From Didymella arachidicola (Eukaryota; Ascomycota; Dothideomycetes; Pleosporales; Didymellaceae): 64,000 bases of DNA. Shown here piece by piece: positions 23,893-36,400 of the stretch (within the stretch, counting starts at the first letter, position 1; each line of letters begins with the position of its first letter). The translations under genes and the position numbers were made by a program. The stretch is taken from NCBI GenBank assembly GCA_016630955.3, contig CM049997.1:248001-312000 (forward strand), given 5' to 3'. The notes beneath the pieces were generated by a model, which was not told where the DNA came from, searched no databases, and saw only the letters and a list, made by a program, of their open reading frames with translations.

Positions 23893-24834
23893 ATGGCCAA
23901 GACCCTGATTGGAGCCCTCGCATTGGCGTCGCAGGCTCTTGCCTTCAGTAACACGTCGCCCTTCTTCCTTTTCTCCACCGCTGAGTACGCCTCGCTGCAG
24001 CCAGTCCCTATGTCTCGAAGCTAACGTCTGCAGCTTGTTGCTCGAGACCTCCGGCGCATCGATCGCGCAGTCGTCCAGCGTCACCGCTGACGTGCTGAAA
24101 GCGCTGAAGGAATGCCCCACCAAGAACTATGTCGTTGTTGATCAAGAGGGCGTCTCCGCCGCTGATTACGTAGATGGACGCTCGACGCCACGATTGACGC
24201 AGTACATGGCTGGCCAGCATCACGATGTCAAGTCGACAGTTTCTGTACCAGATGTCATTGGAAAGGTCGACATCGCCGAGATCACAAAGTACCTGGAGTC
24301 AAACTGCGGGTCGGTCAAGAGCATACAGCTCGACACGCCCCCGGCGTCCACGGCGCTCAGGTTCCTGTACATGGGACAGCAGGGTACGCTTGGCATGTCG
24401 TCTAAATGTCAACTCTCCTACTAACTCTTGCAGATCAATTCCTCGAGGACAGCTTCAACAAACACGCGGATGCGCAGGACTACACCGTCATCTACATCAC
24501 AACCCCTCCCACAGAAGCGCAGGCCAAGGCACAGCTGGAGGCTGAGCAGCAGCGCCAGTATGAGATGGAGAACACTTTTGGCGACAACATGCAGATGGAG
24601 CTGAAGCGTGACACTACCGCACACTACAGGCGTGACAACTCAACCAGCAACGAGGGCGGCCTATTCGAGAGGTACCAGTACTTCACACCAGGCCTGTTCA
24701 TGGGCTTCGCCGCAGTCATCCCGTTGTTTTTGATCCTGCTTGTCGGTGTCCGAGCGCTCACTAGCTTGGAGGTGTCGTACTTCGCTTTCAGCAAGGAGAT
24801 GGGCCCCAATGCACAGAAGAAGCAGCAACAGTAG
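23893..24834 (+). CDS. BIG1: Big1-like ER protein for cell-wall beta-1,6-glucan
   Basis: Three exons, 23893-23984, 24034-24383, 24434-24834; 280 residues. A signal peptide (MAKTLIGALALASQALA) is followed by FSNTSPFFLFST, a lumenal domain, and near the C-terminus the signature GGLFERYQYFTPGLFMG leading straight into one membrane helix (AAVIPLFLILLVGVRAL), then LEVSYFAFSKEMGP and a short Lys/Gln tail. This arrangement and signature match fungal Big1, an ER membrane protein needed for normal beta-1,6-glucan and also related to the V-ATPase assembly factor Voa1/Ac45 family. Topology: lumenal N-terminus, short cytosolic tail. All exon joins are in frame. Assignment rests on family recognition; biochemical role of Big1 itself is incompletely understood. 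Confidence 0.85.
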
Positions 24835-25037
24835 ATCCTGCAAGTGGCGTGGGAAGGATTGATCAGCGATGTAAATCTTCTATTTTTGTAAGAGCATGGG
24901 CATCAGGCGTTTTTGTGAGCTTTACACCGGACCTGTAGCGATCAAAGTTGAACTATCCAATGATTTAACATACAACACAATGGACCCAGTCCTCAATAGC
25001 CCTCCATCGCGTCCATGCCATCGTGTACACAAATCCC

Positions 25038-25427
25038 CTACCCAAACCGCCCTACCTCCCGGTCAAAATGCACATAACAATACTTCCCACCCACGAAACA
25101 CGTCGCCATCCACTGCCACCAACTCAGACTCGAAACCTCCACCCCATGTCGACTCAGCCGCTTCGTAAATAACCCCGTCTCAATCGCATGCGCGCCAAAT
25201 AAGAAGTAGAAAAACCCGCTCTGCACCCATGACGCGTACTTCAGTCCATTGCTCGAAAGGTGTTTGAGCCCGTAGTCGTAGATGGGTGATCCGGGGGCGA
25301 TGACTTCGCGCCGCGAGGAGAGCGCCATAATGATGCCGCAAATAAGGATAGGCTTCAGGTATGGTGCGCGTGGGGGAATGTATGTGTTGCGGAGGTTCTT
25401 GGGGGGTCGGGGGACGGGCGTCGTCAT
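25038..25427 (-). CDS. small multi-helix membrane protein (TMEM254/DUF4499-like?)
   Basis: A single exon of 129 residues starting at an ATG at 25427. Three hydrophobic stretches are visible: PILICGIIMALSS, YASWVQSGFFYFLFGAHAIETGLF and WWQWMATCFVGGKYCYV. The histidine/glutamate pair in GAHAIETGLFTKRL followed by WWQWMATCFVGG resembles small fungal and animal proteins of the TMEM254/DUF4499 type, but this is recalled similarity and not verified. It is convergent with BIG1 (about 200 bases between stop codons). Function unknown. Confidence 0.6.
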   Translation of the reverse strand: MTTPVPRPPKNLRNTYIPPRAPYLKPILICGIIMALSSRREVIAPGSPIYDYGLKHLSSNGLKYASWVQSGFFYFLFGAHAIETGLFTKRLSRHGVEVSSLSWWQWMATCFVGGKYCYVHFDREVGRFG

Positions 25428-26701
25428 TCTGAATGCTGGTGGAGGTGATGTGTGCGGGTGAAGTAGTTGGGTGTCTGGATGCTGGACCTGATGGAGCTGG
25501 CGGGATCAATGGGTGACAGATGACGTGGGTTCGTAGTAGTCTTGTGTGCAGGGTAGATCACTAGGAAGAGTGATCACATCTCGAGGCAACGTTTTAGAAT
25601 AGTGCCAGCGCTTTTATTCATGTGTCGTCATAGGGTAAATACCAGGGCCCGCCTCTGCTGCTCCAAAAGCACCGAGGTCCAGCAAGGCCGTGAAAAGTTA
25701 TGCGAGTCAGTCTAACTTTACAGCTGGCCTCGTGCGCAACCTACCGCATGGGGCAAGTACGATAGAAAGGCTGTAGATTGCTGGAACTCATGCGAACACA
25801 AGGAAAAGGTTGCTAGTGCTGGGTTTGTACAGCTTCGTGCGATCACGTGCGTACGAAGGATGAGCCGAGTGAGCTGATTGGATGTGTGTCAGGAACTGGT
25901 GAAAAGCGCTCCAGCTGGGGACGCGGGCCGCTGGAGTGCGGCTTGGCGATGGATCAGTTTGCCGGAAAGCTTGCCAAACAACAGCATCGCTCCAAGAAAA
26001 AGAAATATGGGTGCATGTTCGACTCCCGGGTCGACACCCACCCCTACATTGATTCGCTCGGTAAGGCCGGTCTTCGCGGGAGGAGAGCCTCCTCCATTCG
26101 CACAGCCTCGCGCAATCCGCTTGAAGCGGACAGTCGAAAATCACCCACACCCAAAGTAGCCGGCTTCATGCGGCTTCCCTTCGTCCTCTCACGTTTCAGG
26201 GAAGGTCGAAGCCAACTTTTCCACGACTTCCTTGCACATGAATCAACGCTATGCACAATCTTTTCGGTGGCAGTCTGCCATTGGTGCGAATGATGCTATA
26301 TCCTGGAAAACGATACTTTATGGCGCTCGTTTACGACAACCATCACGGCCTTTCATGGATCAACCTTTGAGCTCTACAGCGTTCGACGAGGAAAAGATAA
26401 GTTACCTGAAGTGGTAACTACAGTCGCTAGATGACCATTTCTTCTGAAAGCTTATCTTGTTTGCTGACTTGAAATTGGATTTACGAGACTGGAGATCACA
26501 TTGCCGTTGCACAAAGCTAACGGTTTCCGGTATCGGCTCAAAGAACAGCGATTGCAGCGCACTCGATCTTGTCTCTGTACATTTCTGTATGCCCATAGAC
26601 CGACGAGACTACAGATGCTGCTGATCCAACGTGACAGAGTGGTACAACTCCCGCAAGTCATTGCTCCGTAGGGGCTGGCTTTGCTTAGCTTGGTTGTAAT
26701 C
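25428..26701. other. intergenic region
   Basis: About 1.27 kb between two minus-strand genes. Overlapping short frames near 25788-26293 on both strands lack motifs. A short GTTCGACTCCC string at about 26017 resembles a tRNA B-box but cannot form a T-arm. Confidence 0.5.
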
Positions 26702-28427
26702 TTACCTGCTGACCAGCTTTGCTGTGAAGCCTACATTGTAGGCAACACCGCCGTCGACAACGTATCGCCCAGGTTCCTCCAGAACGATGTCGAACCTCCG
26801 CACGATCTGGTCTATCAGCTATGCAGATTATTTACTCCCTTTGCGGACTCACCTCAGGCAGTAACTTGTACATCTCCATTATGGCAACGTCTTTTCCCAG
26901 ACACACCCGAGGCCCCATGCCAAATGTAAACTGCGCGGCTTCAAGTTCAAAAGTCCGTTTCTCACCTTGAGACCATCGCTCAGGCTCGAATCGCTCAGCG
27001 CCCTCGCCATACAGCGTCCGGTCGCGCTGAACGCAGTATGCGTAGGAAGTGATTTCTGTCCCCTCAGGAATGAGATGGCCGTCAATTACTTTACCTTCCT
27101 TTGGAGCAACACGGGCATACAGATTGGTACCGGGTGGCTGCAGCCGTAGACCTTCTTTGATACAGCCAATGAAGTAAGGCAGATGTCGGCGTGTCTCTTC
27201 GAACTGGACTGGCACGGAGAGAAGCCCGGACTTGTCCGCTCTATCAATCTCATCGCGCGCTTCTGCAAGTTTGCTAGGATTCGTGGCGAGAAATCGTAGA
27301 ATACAGCCCATCGCTGTGGCAGTCGTGTCTGCACCCGCCTGAATGAGAAGAGTGATATGGGCGCGCTTCTGGCTCCCTGTGAGAGGCGATCCATCGGCGA
27401 GACGGGCTTCGAGGCAACTATACGCACCATCAGTAAATCGTCAGAGCTCTCCCACCAACGCAGACACAAGGACTCACTACTGCATAAAATCTTTCCTGTC
27501 CCCTCGAACAACCTCTTTCTCGGCGGCCGCAACATTCTCTTTCTCTCTCACGCTCACCTGCCGGTCAGCTTCACACATCAACCAGCCCATCCCGCTTCCA
27601 TTCTCAACTTTGGGGAGAAACCACAAGCCCACGACCGGCAACTGCAGTACCACATCACGAAACCAGCGCCATCTGCACACAAATCCGAAAAAACTTAGCC
27701 CCAGCCTCCAATTCTTTAGAATACCACGCACATCCTCTTGCCGCTCTACACAGCCAAAAGGCTCCATGAACGATACCATTGACATGATGTCTGCCGCAAA
27801 CTCGGCCACCTTATCGCTCAAGCATACCACGCGTCCTGCATCAGCGTGTTCAGTCATCTTGGCTATGAACAGATTCACTTGCGCGTCGAATCGCTGTTCC
27901 CATGTGTTCTTCAACTGCCCAATTGTCCAGGGCGCATTGGAGAGTGCTTTGCGCAGAGCTCGGTGCTCCTCACCATCAAGCGTGGAGAACAGGTGAGGTG
28001 GACCCAGCACGCCGGAGCCGTAGAGATTGGTCTTCCGGTTGCAAGCTGGAGAGCGGTAGATGTCCTTCAGCGCGGAGGCGTTGGGAAAGAGAAGCATTGT
28101 TGGCGATATGCGAATAGGCTTGTCTGTTGGGTGGTTGTGAGTGGGTCATTCAAGATTTGAGATGGCGGTGATCGGTGCGCGGTTGCTGGATAGCGTAGGA
28201 AACGTACTCCCGTATTTGTGGATGAGGTACATGAGATACTCTGGTTCGCGCTTTGTAAGGGAGACTAGCGCAAGGCTGAGCGAGAAAGATGTCAAGTACC
28301 ATGGTCCTGGGAAGGAAGAGAGCGGGTGGAAGAATTGTGTGTAAATGATGCGGTAAGTGAATAGCCCCAGTCCCAGTAAAGAAATCAGCAAGCCGAACTG
28401 TGTGGACGACATTGTGACGAATTCCAT
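26702..28427 (-). CDS. cytochrome P450 monooxygenase (pisatin-demethylase-like class)
   Basis: Four exons on the minus strand: 28427-28208, 28123-27478, 27417-26853, 26806-26702; 511 residues. An N-terminal membrane anchor (FGLLISLLGLGLFTYRIIY) is followed by the proline-rich hinge FPGPWY. Motifs: I-helix AGADTT, K-helix EGLR, the PERW segment FEPERW, and the heme-binding loop FGMGPRVCLG with C461 as the iron ligand. All are intact, so the protein should be an active ER-bound monooxygenase needing a P450 reductase. The general pattern resembles the E-class group of fungal P450s that includes pisatin demethylase and benzoate hydroxylases; the substrate cannot be read from sequence. No polyketide or peptide synthase lies nearby, so there is no evidence for a classic secondary-metabolite cluster. 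An alternative ATG five codons downstream is equally plausible. Confidence 0.92.
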
Positions 28428-29581
28428 TCTGCTTCAATGATCGACTCGTTGCAACGATATCGAAAAACCGGTCGAAAGTCGAGAGATGCAGGACTCAAAG
28501 GCAGAAGGCAAATGCAATATTATGTGTTGGCATGATCATACGATGCTGCGGGTTACAGACATGGATGTTGCCGATTAATGAGGGGCAGTCTACGGAATTT
28601 TCAACTCAGCATACTCAAGTTGGCAATGCAGAAGTCGATCAGTCAGCATTCAGTGCTCTTGGGTGAACTATCCGAGCAGCTGTCGGCGTGGTTGGTCAGG
28701 GCATTCGTAGCTACCAGACAGTCGCCGAGGGCATCCAATGAGATCGTGCCCAAAACCTAGTCGACATTTTCAGGACCAGGGGTTATGAGTGGGGAGTTAA
28801 TGACAATTTTGCGGAGAGCTTTTCGTCTCCGCGTAGTCGGGACAGTGCACATGGGTCTTCTTGAGGATGCATGCTGCGACAACGTTGGATTTACTCGTTA
28901 AGCAATACAGGTGAGTGTTCATAATGCATTAGAGGCATGAAAATACATTGAACAAAGCACAGCTGCTCCTAATCGAAAAATTGGAGAGTGAGGTTCTCGT
29001 TTTCTGTATCTCTTACGTGTCGTTCCGCCACATGTGTATTCCGTTTGTGATTTCCTTCACATCCCTACTCGCTCTAACGTAGTGCAAGTTTACGACTTTC
29101 TTGTCCTTTGGCACTTGTCTACCTCTTTACCTTTTTCTGGATTCTCTGTATCTCTTCGTCTGCAACCTCCCTCTTAATTTAAGCGCGCTTGACTGGATCT
29201 GTTTCAAGCTCTGTTTGTATCCGCAAAGTACTTCTTAAAATTTAAATTCTTTGCTGATTTGCTTTTCTTTGGAAGTTGCTGAAACCTCCATCTAGCAGCT
29301 TTTGCTGGCATTGACCATCCGCACTGTACCATAAGATTTTGGGAAGCATGGGAAGCAAGGCAAGCAAAAAGAGAGGGTAGAGAGAAAGGACTATTGTCAA
29401 ATCGACTATGCTCGCAAACGACTTCATGCACCTCGGAGCATATTGAACCACCGGACTTAAGGCAGGTCAGCAGATCGCTTAGAAATTAGGTATACGATCT
29501 GATTTAGTATCTCAGTCTACTGTCAGCCATCCACCACCTTTCGTACCCACAGATTGAGCGCTGTATCCTCGATCCGAGGGA
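28428..29581. other. intergenic region
   Basis: About 1.15 kb, rather AT-rich toward 29.0-29.3 kb with many CTT/TCT runs. Promoter of the P450 and terminator of the secreted-protein gene; no further gene seen. Confidence 0.45.
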
Positions 29582-30142
29582 CTACCACGGTGGGTTTCCA
29601 TTGCATGTATCTCCGAAGTGTTTGCCAATAGTGGTACCTTTGTAACCCACTTTGTCGTGTTGTCCGGACATCAAGATCAAGTACGGGTCATTGTTGATCT
29701 TAGCACCGCAGAGTCCAATGCTGCGCTCCCCGACAACATTGGTGAGCCTTCTCAAAGCATCTCCCCAAGGGTCTCCATTCCATGATCGGCTTGAACCTCG
29801 ACAATCTACCCACAGACACTGACCCCAGCAGCACACGCCTTTCTTTTCACCGACCTGCGAGCATATATGAGATATCTGTATCAAGCATGGAGAATGGGGA
29901 CTTACCGTCAGACTACCGCCGAAATTGCCGCCGAAATGGTTGTTCCAGGTGTTCCGCAGCATCCAAAGTGTACTGCCGCCGATGACATTGCCTCCCTGGA
30001 CTGCGAGGCATTCATCAGCTCCCCAATAGTTGCCTTGACGTGGGTTGAGAGGGTTCGAGGAGGTGTCTGCCGGAATCGCAGTAGCGCTGACATTTGCGAT
30101 TGAGAGCGCAGCAGCGAGCAGAGGGGCTACAGTGAGCTTCAT
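29582..30142 (-). CDS. small secreted protein, effector-like
   Basis: Two exons, 30142-29906 and 29854-29582, give 169 residues. The N-terminus MKLTVAPLLAAALSIANVSA is a clear signal peptide, followed by a short pro-like stretch ending in NPRQG. The mature part has seven cysteines, including the pair in GVCCWGQC and CRGSS, LCGAK and DTCNGNPPW at the very end, with Gly/Trp/Asn-rich spacing (NHFGGNFGG). Size, signal peptide and cysteines fit fungal small secreted proteins, including candidate effectors, but I recognise no family. The intron (29905-29855, GTAAGT..GCAG) is 51 nt, a multiple of three without stop, so an unspliced message would encode the same protein with a 17-residue insert. The ATG at 30142 is chosen because it starts the signal peptide; the frame is open 23 codons further upstream. 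Confidence 0.75.
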   Translation of the reverse strand: MKLTVAPLLAAALSIANVSATAIPADTSSNPLNPRQGNYWGADECLAVQGGNVIGGSTLWMLRNTWNNHFGGNFGGSLTVSPHSPCLIQISHICSQVGEKKGVCCWGQCLWVDCRGSSRSWNGDPWGDALRRLTNVVGERSIGLCGAKINNDPYLILMSGQHDKVGYKGTTIGKHFGDTCNGNPPW

Positions 30143-31678
30143 GTTGGCTGGTCGATGGACGTGTGCGTGCGTGCGTGGTAAAAGCTCAAAGCTCAAAGTT
30201 CCAGAAGCCACTGAAGACTGGCTAGAGGTGTGCTTGTCAAGATACCTGGGGGGCTCAAGCAGCTTTTATGTTCTTCCCTGACTTCGAGGCTACGCACTAG
30301 TTGAGACGTGTATCCACTTGTCGGTATGTCTCGAGGCGGTCAAGTCATTGCCTGGAGCGTGGACGAACTTCGAGGCACTTGGCAGACTAACTAAATAGCA
30401 TGCTCTGCAAATTATGCCACAAGCCTCTAAGACATCGTTAGGGCTCTGACATGCTTGGAGCAGTGTGCATGTGGAGCGTAGCTAGAGTAGGCCATAGCTA
30501 GGCTCTGATGCCGTGAACATGTCACGGGGGATATTGCATAAGGACTTGGCAAGTGTAAATTTTCAAATTTAGTGACATCCATATGCAAGGCTGCTACTAA
30601 GCTTGCATACAGACCACTGCGTGCAGATACTAGATTCAAAATCACTCCCAGGGTTTCATTTGTACCACCGGTGTCCGCGTTTACCATGCCGGCCTTCAAC
30701 AACTCTTCAGTGCCTGCGGAGGTTGGACCAAACCTCAAGGCCTCTCAAGTACTTGATTGACTGTGATGCAGAACATGCGATGCATATAAGCTTGTCGCCT
30801 TCCAAGACTTTGGTCTACCACCTTAGTCTCACAGTTGCCAAGAACATGTGCACCTGCTGTTTTCGTTCAAGCTTACCATCCCAGTGGGACATGCTTGCAA
30901 TTACTCGAGCGAAAGCTCTGAGTCTAAGCAGTAAGCAGCCCCACGATAGTGTATTCATTTCAGGTAGGCATGCGGCGCGGTTGATGTGGAGCTACGGCTG
31001 AGATGAGACGGGCCGGTCCTTCAGTTGTAAATGGCCACGGAGTTACAAGAATCTGTGGCCAATCTTCCAAAGTAAGTTTCGTATCGGAAATTCATTCCCT
31101 TTTAGGCCTAAACTACAACTTCACGGCTCGCTCATCTATACTAAGGGTGAGGGAGACTGGATATGTAAGCGCTAAGGTTATGGAGATCCAAGACACGGGA
31201 TCTGGACGCCTGAATATAGCCAAGCTATCTCAATACAGATACCAGACACTCGGGTCTGTAGGACGGTTCTATGCGGAAGTTGCTATTCTGCACTTCTGCA
31301 GTAAATTGTAATTCCACCCAATCTGCATTTTGTGCGGTACATGCGCTCTCGCTTGGTTGCAGACAGTTGACTTAAGACCTCACAGACACCTCACTTACGC
31401 GTGTGGCATACCAAGGGGGTGGGGCATTACAAGAGTGGCCCTTGAAGCGACGAAGACACTGATTACAGTTGTAACGCGAATCTGAAAGCCTCATAATAGC
31501 CGAACCACATGTGGTCACAGCAAAGACGATCATTTAGAATGGGAACTTTCGTTCATTCGAGCCAAGGTAGGTATTACACATGTGTTATTAAGGTATCATC
31601 TCTGCGTCGCCTCGCGACTTCTTTCCACGAATGTCTTCCAATGCGCACTAGGACATGTTGAGACTTTCAACAGAGCGC
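30143..31678. other. intergenic region
   Basis: About 1.5 kb. Overlapping short frames at 30427-31001 on both strands have no features of real proteins. No repeat recognised. Confidence 0.45.
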
Positions 31679-33492
31679 TTAGAAGATGCGGTGGACCAGA
31701 CGCTTCCACGCGGGCCAGGTCTTCATCTCCTCGCGCTCGCGGTTGATGAGGTCCCAGTCAAGCTCACGTCGGCCAGTATCGACATCCATCTGGGCAGTCC
31801 TGAGCCATCCAGTGCGCTTCCAGAAGTATCCGGCGACCCAGAAGAGGGCAACGACGAAGAGAGCAAGGTAAGACTTGAAGAAGTCTTCGGCAGTACCGAC
31901 ACTCTTGCCGAGGGGAGAGACGGCAGTGTAAAACTATCAAGTGTTAGTTGTAGTACTTTGAGGACGATCGTTGTCAACATACCTGAGCGCAGAGAACAAC
32001 GAAGATGATGAAAATACCGAGCCACGAACCGTATACACCACCAGCAGCCTTGAATGGGATCTCATCGACAGTATGTCCGTGGTAAGCCCAAGCCTTGCGG
32101 AAACGAATATGAGACAGGCAAATCGATCCCCAAGTGAACAGAGCGGCAAGACCTGACAGCGAGATAAACCACTCGAAGACGACCACACCAGTCGAGGCAA
32201 GGTTCATGTAGGCAAGAGCACCCCACGCAAGGACGAAGACGACAGACCAAAGAGGGCGTCCGGAGCGGTCCATGTAAGTGAAACAACTAGGAGCGTAGCC
32301 CTGGTCAGCGAGAGCGGTGAGGGTACGCGATCCACCATATACACCGGAAACACCGATGGAGATAACGGAGACCAGGATAACGACGTTCATGAAGCTGTCG
32401 AATCCCTTGAGGCCAGCATCGCGAGGAGCGATGACGAAGGGCGAGGCGTTGGCGCCAGATTCACCGAGCAAATCATCATTGTCAGACCGGACAAGAAGAC
32501 CAACGAATGTGAGGCCAAGAATGTAGAAAAGGGTGATACGCCAGAAGACCTGACGAACAGCACCGGGCAGAGACTTGAGAGGGTTCTTTGTCTCAGCGGC
32601 TGCAAGACCGACAAGCTCGGTTCCAGAGAAGGCGAAAGCAGCGGTAACGAAAACGGAGCAGAATCCCTTGAATCCGTTCCTGAACGCTCCGGGGTCATAC
32701 CAGAGGCGGGCACCCCAGTACTCATCGTACTTGCCACCAGCGGGACCTCCACCGAGAACAAGGACTAATGCGATGATCATGAAAATGACAGTTGCGGAAA
32801 GTTTCAGGCAAGATGACCAGAACTCTTCCTCGGCGTATCCCAAGGTTCCAAAGACGTTGATGATGACAATGAAGAGCCAGAAGATCAACATCCAAACTCC
32901 GACATGGACTTTCGTTGCGCCTGGCCAATATTCGAGAGTGATAGCAGCAACGTTGATCTCGAGTGGCAGAACGATAGCCCATTGGAAGACGTAATTCCAG
33001 CCCATGGCGAAGCCCCAGGAAGGATCGATAAAGCGAGTAGAGTAAGTGTAGAAACCGCCGGATACCGGGTACATGACAGCGAGTTCACCAAGAGCGTAAA
33101 CGACGTTGAAGATCATTATACCCATGATAGAGAAATCCAGGAAGAGCGAGGCGGGACCCTGATCAGTCTGTCAGTATCGATCTGCAAAGTCACTGAGAAG
33201 ATCCACTTACACCCTTAGCAAGAGCAGCACCAGAACCGACGAAGAAACCAGCACCAATGGAACCACCGATGGCGATCATGTGAAGGTGGCGAGTCTTCAT
33301 AGACTTGTCGAGCACAACCAATTCTCCACCCTTGGGACGGCGCTGGAAAGACTTCAGGTTGAGACCGTTTCGGGTCCTGAAATCCTCCTGCTCACGCCAG
33401 TCACTGGTGTACTCCTCCTGGGAAGAGACAGTCGGCTGGGAGACGCCATGAGGCGCCTTCTCGTCGATGGGAGCGACCTTCTCGTGGTCCAT
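31679..33492 (-). CDS. amino-acid permease (YAT/APC family)
   Basis: Three exons, 33492-33211, 33158-31983, 31933-31679; 570 residues, the standard length for fungal amino-acid permeases with 12 membrane helices. Seen: cytosolic polar N-terminus with lysines; the first-helix signature MIAIGGSIGAGFFVGSG; ELAVMYPVSGGFYTY; FAFSGTELVGLAAAETKNP (helix 6 region); YGGSRTLTALADQGYAP; and a C-terminal tail with FFKSYLALFVVALFW and DLINREREEMKTW. These match the general amino-acid permease group of yeast (GAP1/AGP type). It imports amino acids by proton symport at the plasma membrane. Substrate range cannot be read from the sequence. The N-terminal lysines could be ubiquitin targets, as in Gap1 (inference). 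Confidence 0.94.
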
Positions 33493-36400
33493 GATGGGCG
33501 ATCTGCGAAAGAAGAAGGAGCAGAATAAAGAGCAAGAACAAGACCGAGGCGGGGCAGGCGTGCTCTTTAATGTGCAACGGGGATCAGCAAAGGTGGCAGC
33601 ACAATGGGTCCTCTAGCTTGTCCACAAACAGTCAACTGGGCTCGCGGCGCGACCGACCAGGTAGCGGTCCCCTCTGGATGGCGCGCAAAGTGAAAGAGGG
33701 CTTGGCACATGGCCGATGCATCCTTCGCCTGGGCAACATGGGCGGCCGGGACTCAAAGGCAGCGCGTTGGTAGGCTCGCGCGCAGACCTGAGTGGCTGAT
33801 GCAAACGACTGCCTATCAAAGAAGCGTTGGACGGAGAGCGTGCTAGTAGGGATGGAGGCTCGGCGACGCTTGGCTCTTGCCGTCGCGGGGACGTTCTGCG
33901 CATTGGCAGCGGTGGCGGGGAGTCCTGGGCATTTCAGCAAGGATTAATGTGGATTCTGGGGCAGGTCCAATGGTCAGACCAGGTGCCTGGAGCGGAGGTG
34001 AAGCCCAAGAGGGACTGATAACGACGCCTCTCATCCATAGACATCGCGTTCTAGCAATCTTCCAGAACCGCAGCAACTCTGGGCATTTCTTGGCTGTCCC
34101 GCTTCTTGTTGGCAGCGGATGGGTGAATGTATCAGACGGAACGCCATTTCCTTGTCAACTGCCCGTCCGGGCATATTCACCATCTTAGGCGCGAGACTGC
34201 AGATAAGACGGAACCCTACCGCGGCGCGCGCTACGCTGCAGCGACATTCAAGCAGAACGAGTGAACATAGCCAAGCAATTGGGACGCAATTAGGACGAAT
34301 TGCTCCACGCTCAGCAAAGCCGTGCTCACGTGTGCTCTCTCCGTCTCTCGCCTACGACGTACACCTGCCGCTTTTGGCTAGCTTCCATGGCCTCCAAGGA
34401 CATCACTCGCTTGGCCGCCATATCATTACCATTCCTCTCATTTGTCTTTGTCACAACGCAGATGGTGGCTGCTGGTACGTCTCGTGTCTCTCTTCAGTGT
34501 TCACGCAAGTGACGAGCATGCGGCTCGCGGCCGAGGCCAAAATCTTACCCCGGACCGGCCAAGCCAACACAATAGACTGCGTGGCACAGCGGTGTTCTTT
34601 TAGGCATCTGTGTCGCGATTCCTGTGTCACATTGGACCCTGATGCTGTGAACGTGGATGCTCGGCGCTTCTATCATTGCATCAGGCAAGCAGCGCCTGTT
34701 TCAGTTGCGTCCAACATCGCCAAAGACCTTGTTCGGTGAACCCTTATCAGCGCGTGGGGGCTTGGGTTTGCCTATGAGGCATGACTATGGCACAAGAGGT
34801 TGAACAGCGCATTCTTCAGTTGCTGATACCGATCGCAAATCTACTACGATGACCATCGTCAAAGTCTGTCTGCACGCATCGTCACGACCTCTGAGTGTGC
34901 CTAGCGTCTCCTGAACGTTCGGCAGCCAACCACAGCCAATCGCGGTCAGGAACGCGGCCAACGGAGCTTACTCGCGCCGCTCCCATCCGCCAAGTAGTAC
35001 AGCCCGCGATCAGCCTAGTGCGCAGTCAAATCGAATCTCATCTGGTTCGGACCACATGCGGTTATTGCATGCTGAAAACGTCGACGTTTTGAGTCGAGGC
35101 AGCCATTCATGGGGTTTACATTTTTGATCGCTCTTATCGCAGGACGTCAAAAGAGACACTCGGCAGCCCACTTTTCCTCTTGTTGTTGGGCTCCACTGAT
35201 AAGTGACAGTTGGTGTGTATAAGCTTGTGATCCTCAACACGGACCCATTACAGACCCACGATCTTTGGCTCAACTCGCGTCGAACTACCATATGTTGTCT
35301 ACACCCAAACACTTGGCGTGGGTGCAATATTGCCCGCTCCTGCACCTACCTTACGCTGTACGAACTCGACATTCCTGAGGCGCCGACCTCCAAAGGATTT
35401 TAGGAGTGTGGCAGGGTTCGGCAGCGCATACCTCTCAGTCTGACGTGCCGCGATCTGCCTTGCACTGGTGTCTTACACGTGTAGCTGACCCTGAGGCTCG
35501 CGTGCAAGCGTGGTGCTACCTTTATTCACCGGTCTAGCTATCTGTGCGACCCGGACTCGAGACTCGAGCGACACAACCTTTGCCAGCAGGAGGAGGCGCA
35601 CCAAGCGTCAAAGTTCACTCGTTTGAATGGCAGGGTCGTGTGGCGTTGTCAAGCCTCAGGCACAATTGTGATCAGCCGACACAGGCCGCATCACGACATC
35701 AATCACCCCGGATTTTCTCCACACCTTTGGGGTGCATTCCCGCCCGTCTTATTATGGAGCTGTTACGTTAGAGAATCCATCTCGGTACCTCGGACCAGCT
35801 AAATTGCAGTCTGCCCTAGCACTTCTCCTGCCATGGCGACACTCGCCCAGATTACCGCTGTCAAGTCTTGCGAGTTCAACGGGGCATACCGCTACTCGTG
35901 TCTTTGACGACATGGTGAAAACACTTTCAAACTTGAAGCAAACACACAGTCTGACGAGGATTCCCAGCTCATTCAACAATCAAAACTCAGGCAACATACA
36001 TGCTTTTGATATATTTGTATCTTGCATACTTTGGCGAAAGCTTTTGATACTGCGTGTTGCAAATCACGTACATGAATCTTACGCACTTCAAGCTGAAAAT
36101 GTCAAATCCCGATTCTATGTGTACGCCAACCTATGGACCATCTATGAACTCAATGCTGGACAAAAAGACCGCACCCAGTAAAAGCAGGAGTGGTATGTAT
36201 GGAATGTAGACCTGTGCAGATCTTACGTCCGCTGCTAGCGTCCGCCGCCAAGAAACAGAACGCGCAGCATTAGCCTCCGCCCCATGTCAGCTTACATCGA
36301 GATAAGACTCAGATAGGGTCAGGTCCTCAGATGCAACTTGAGCGACGACGGCGGAGCCAGCAGTCAGTAGGAAACGTTGCGGGAGACACGTGGACTATCG

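Noticed and set aside
26010..26045. GTTCGACTCCC string resembling a tRNA B-box
   Set aside because: The bases on both sides cannot pair to a T-arm and no acceptor stem or A-box was found.
34119..34739. 206-residue plus-strand frame between the permease and the Pro/Ser-rich gene
   Set aside because: Composition changes along the frame, no motif, and a donor-like site sits inside it. Not reported as a gene.
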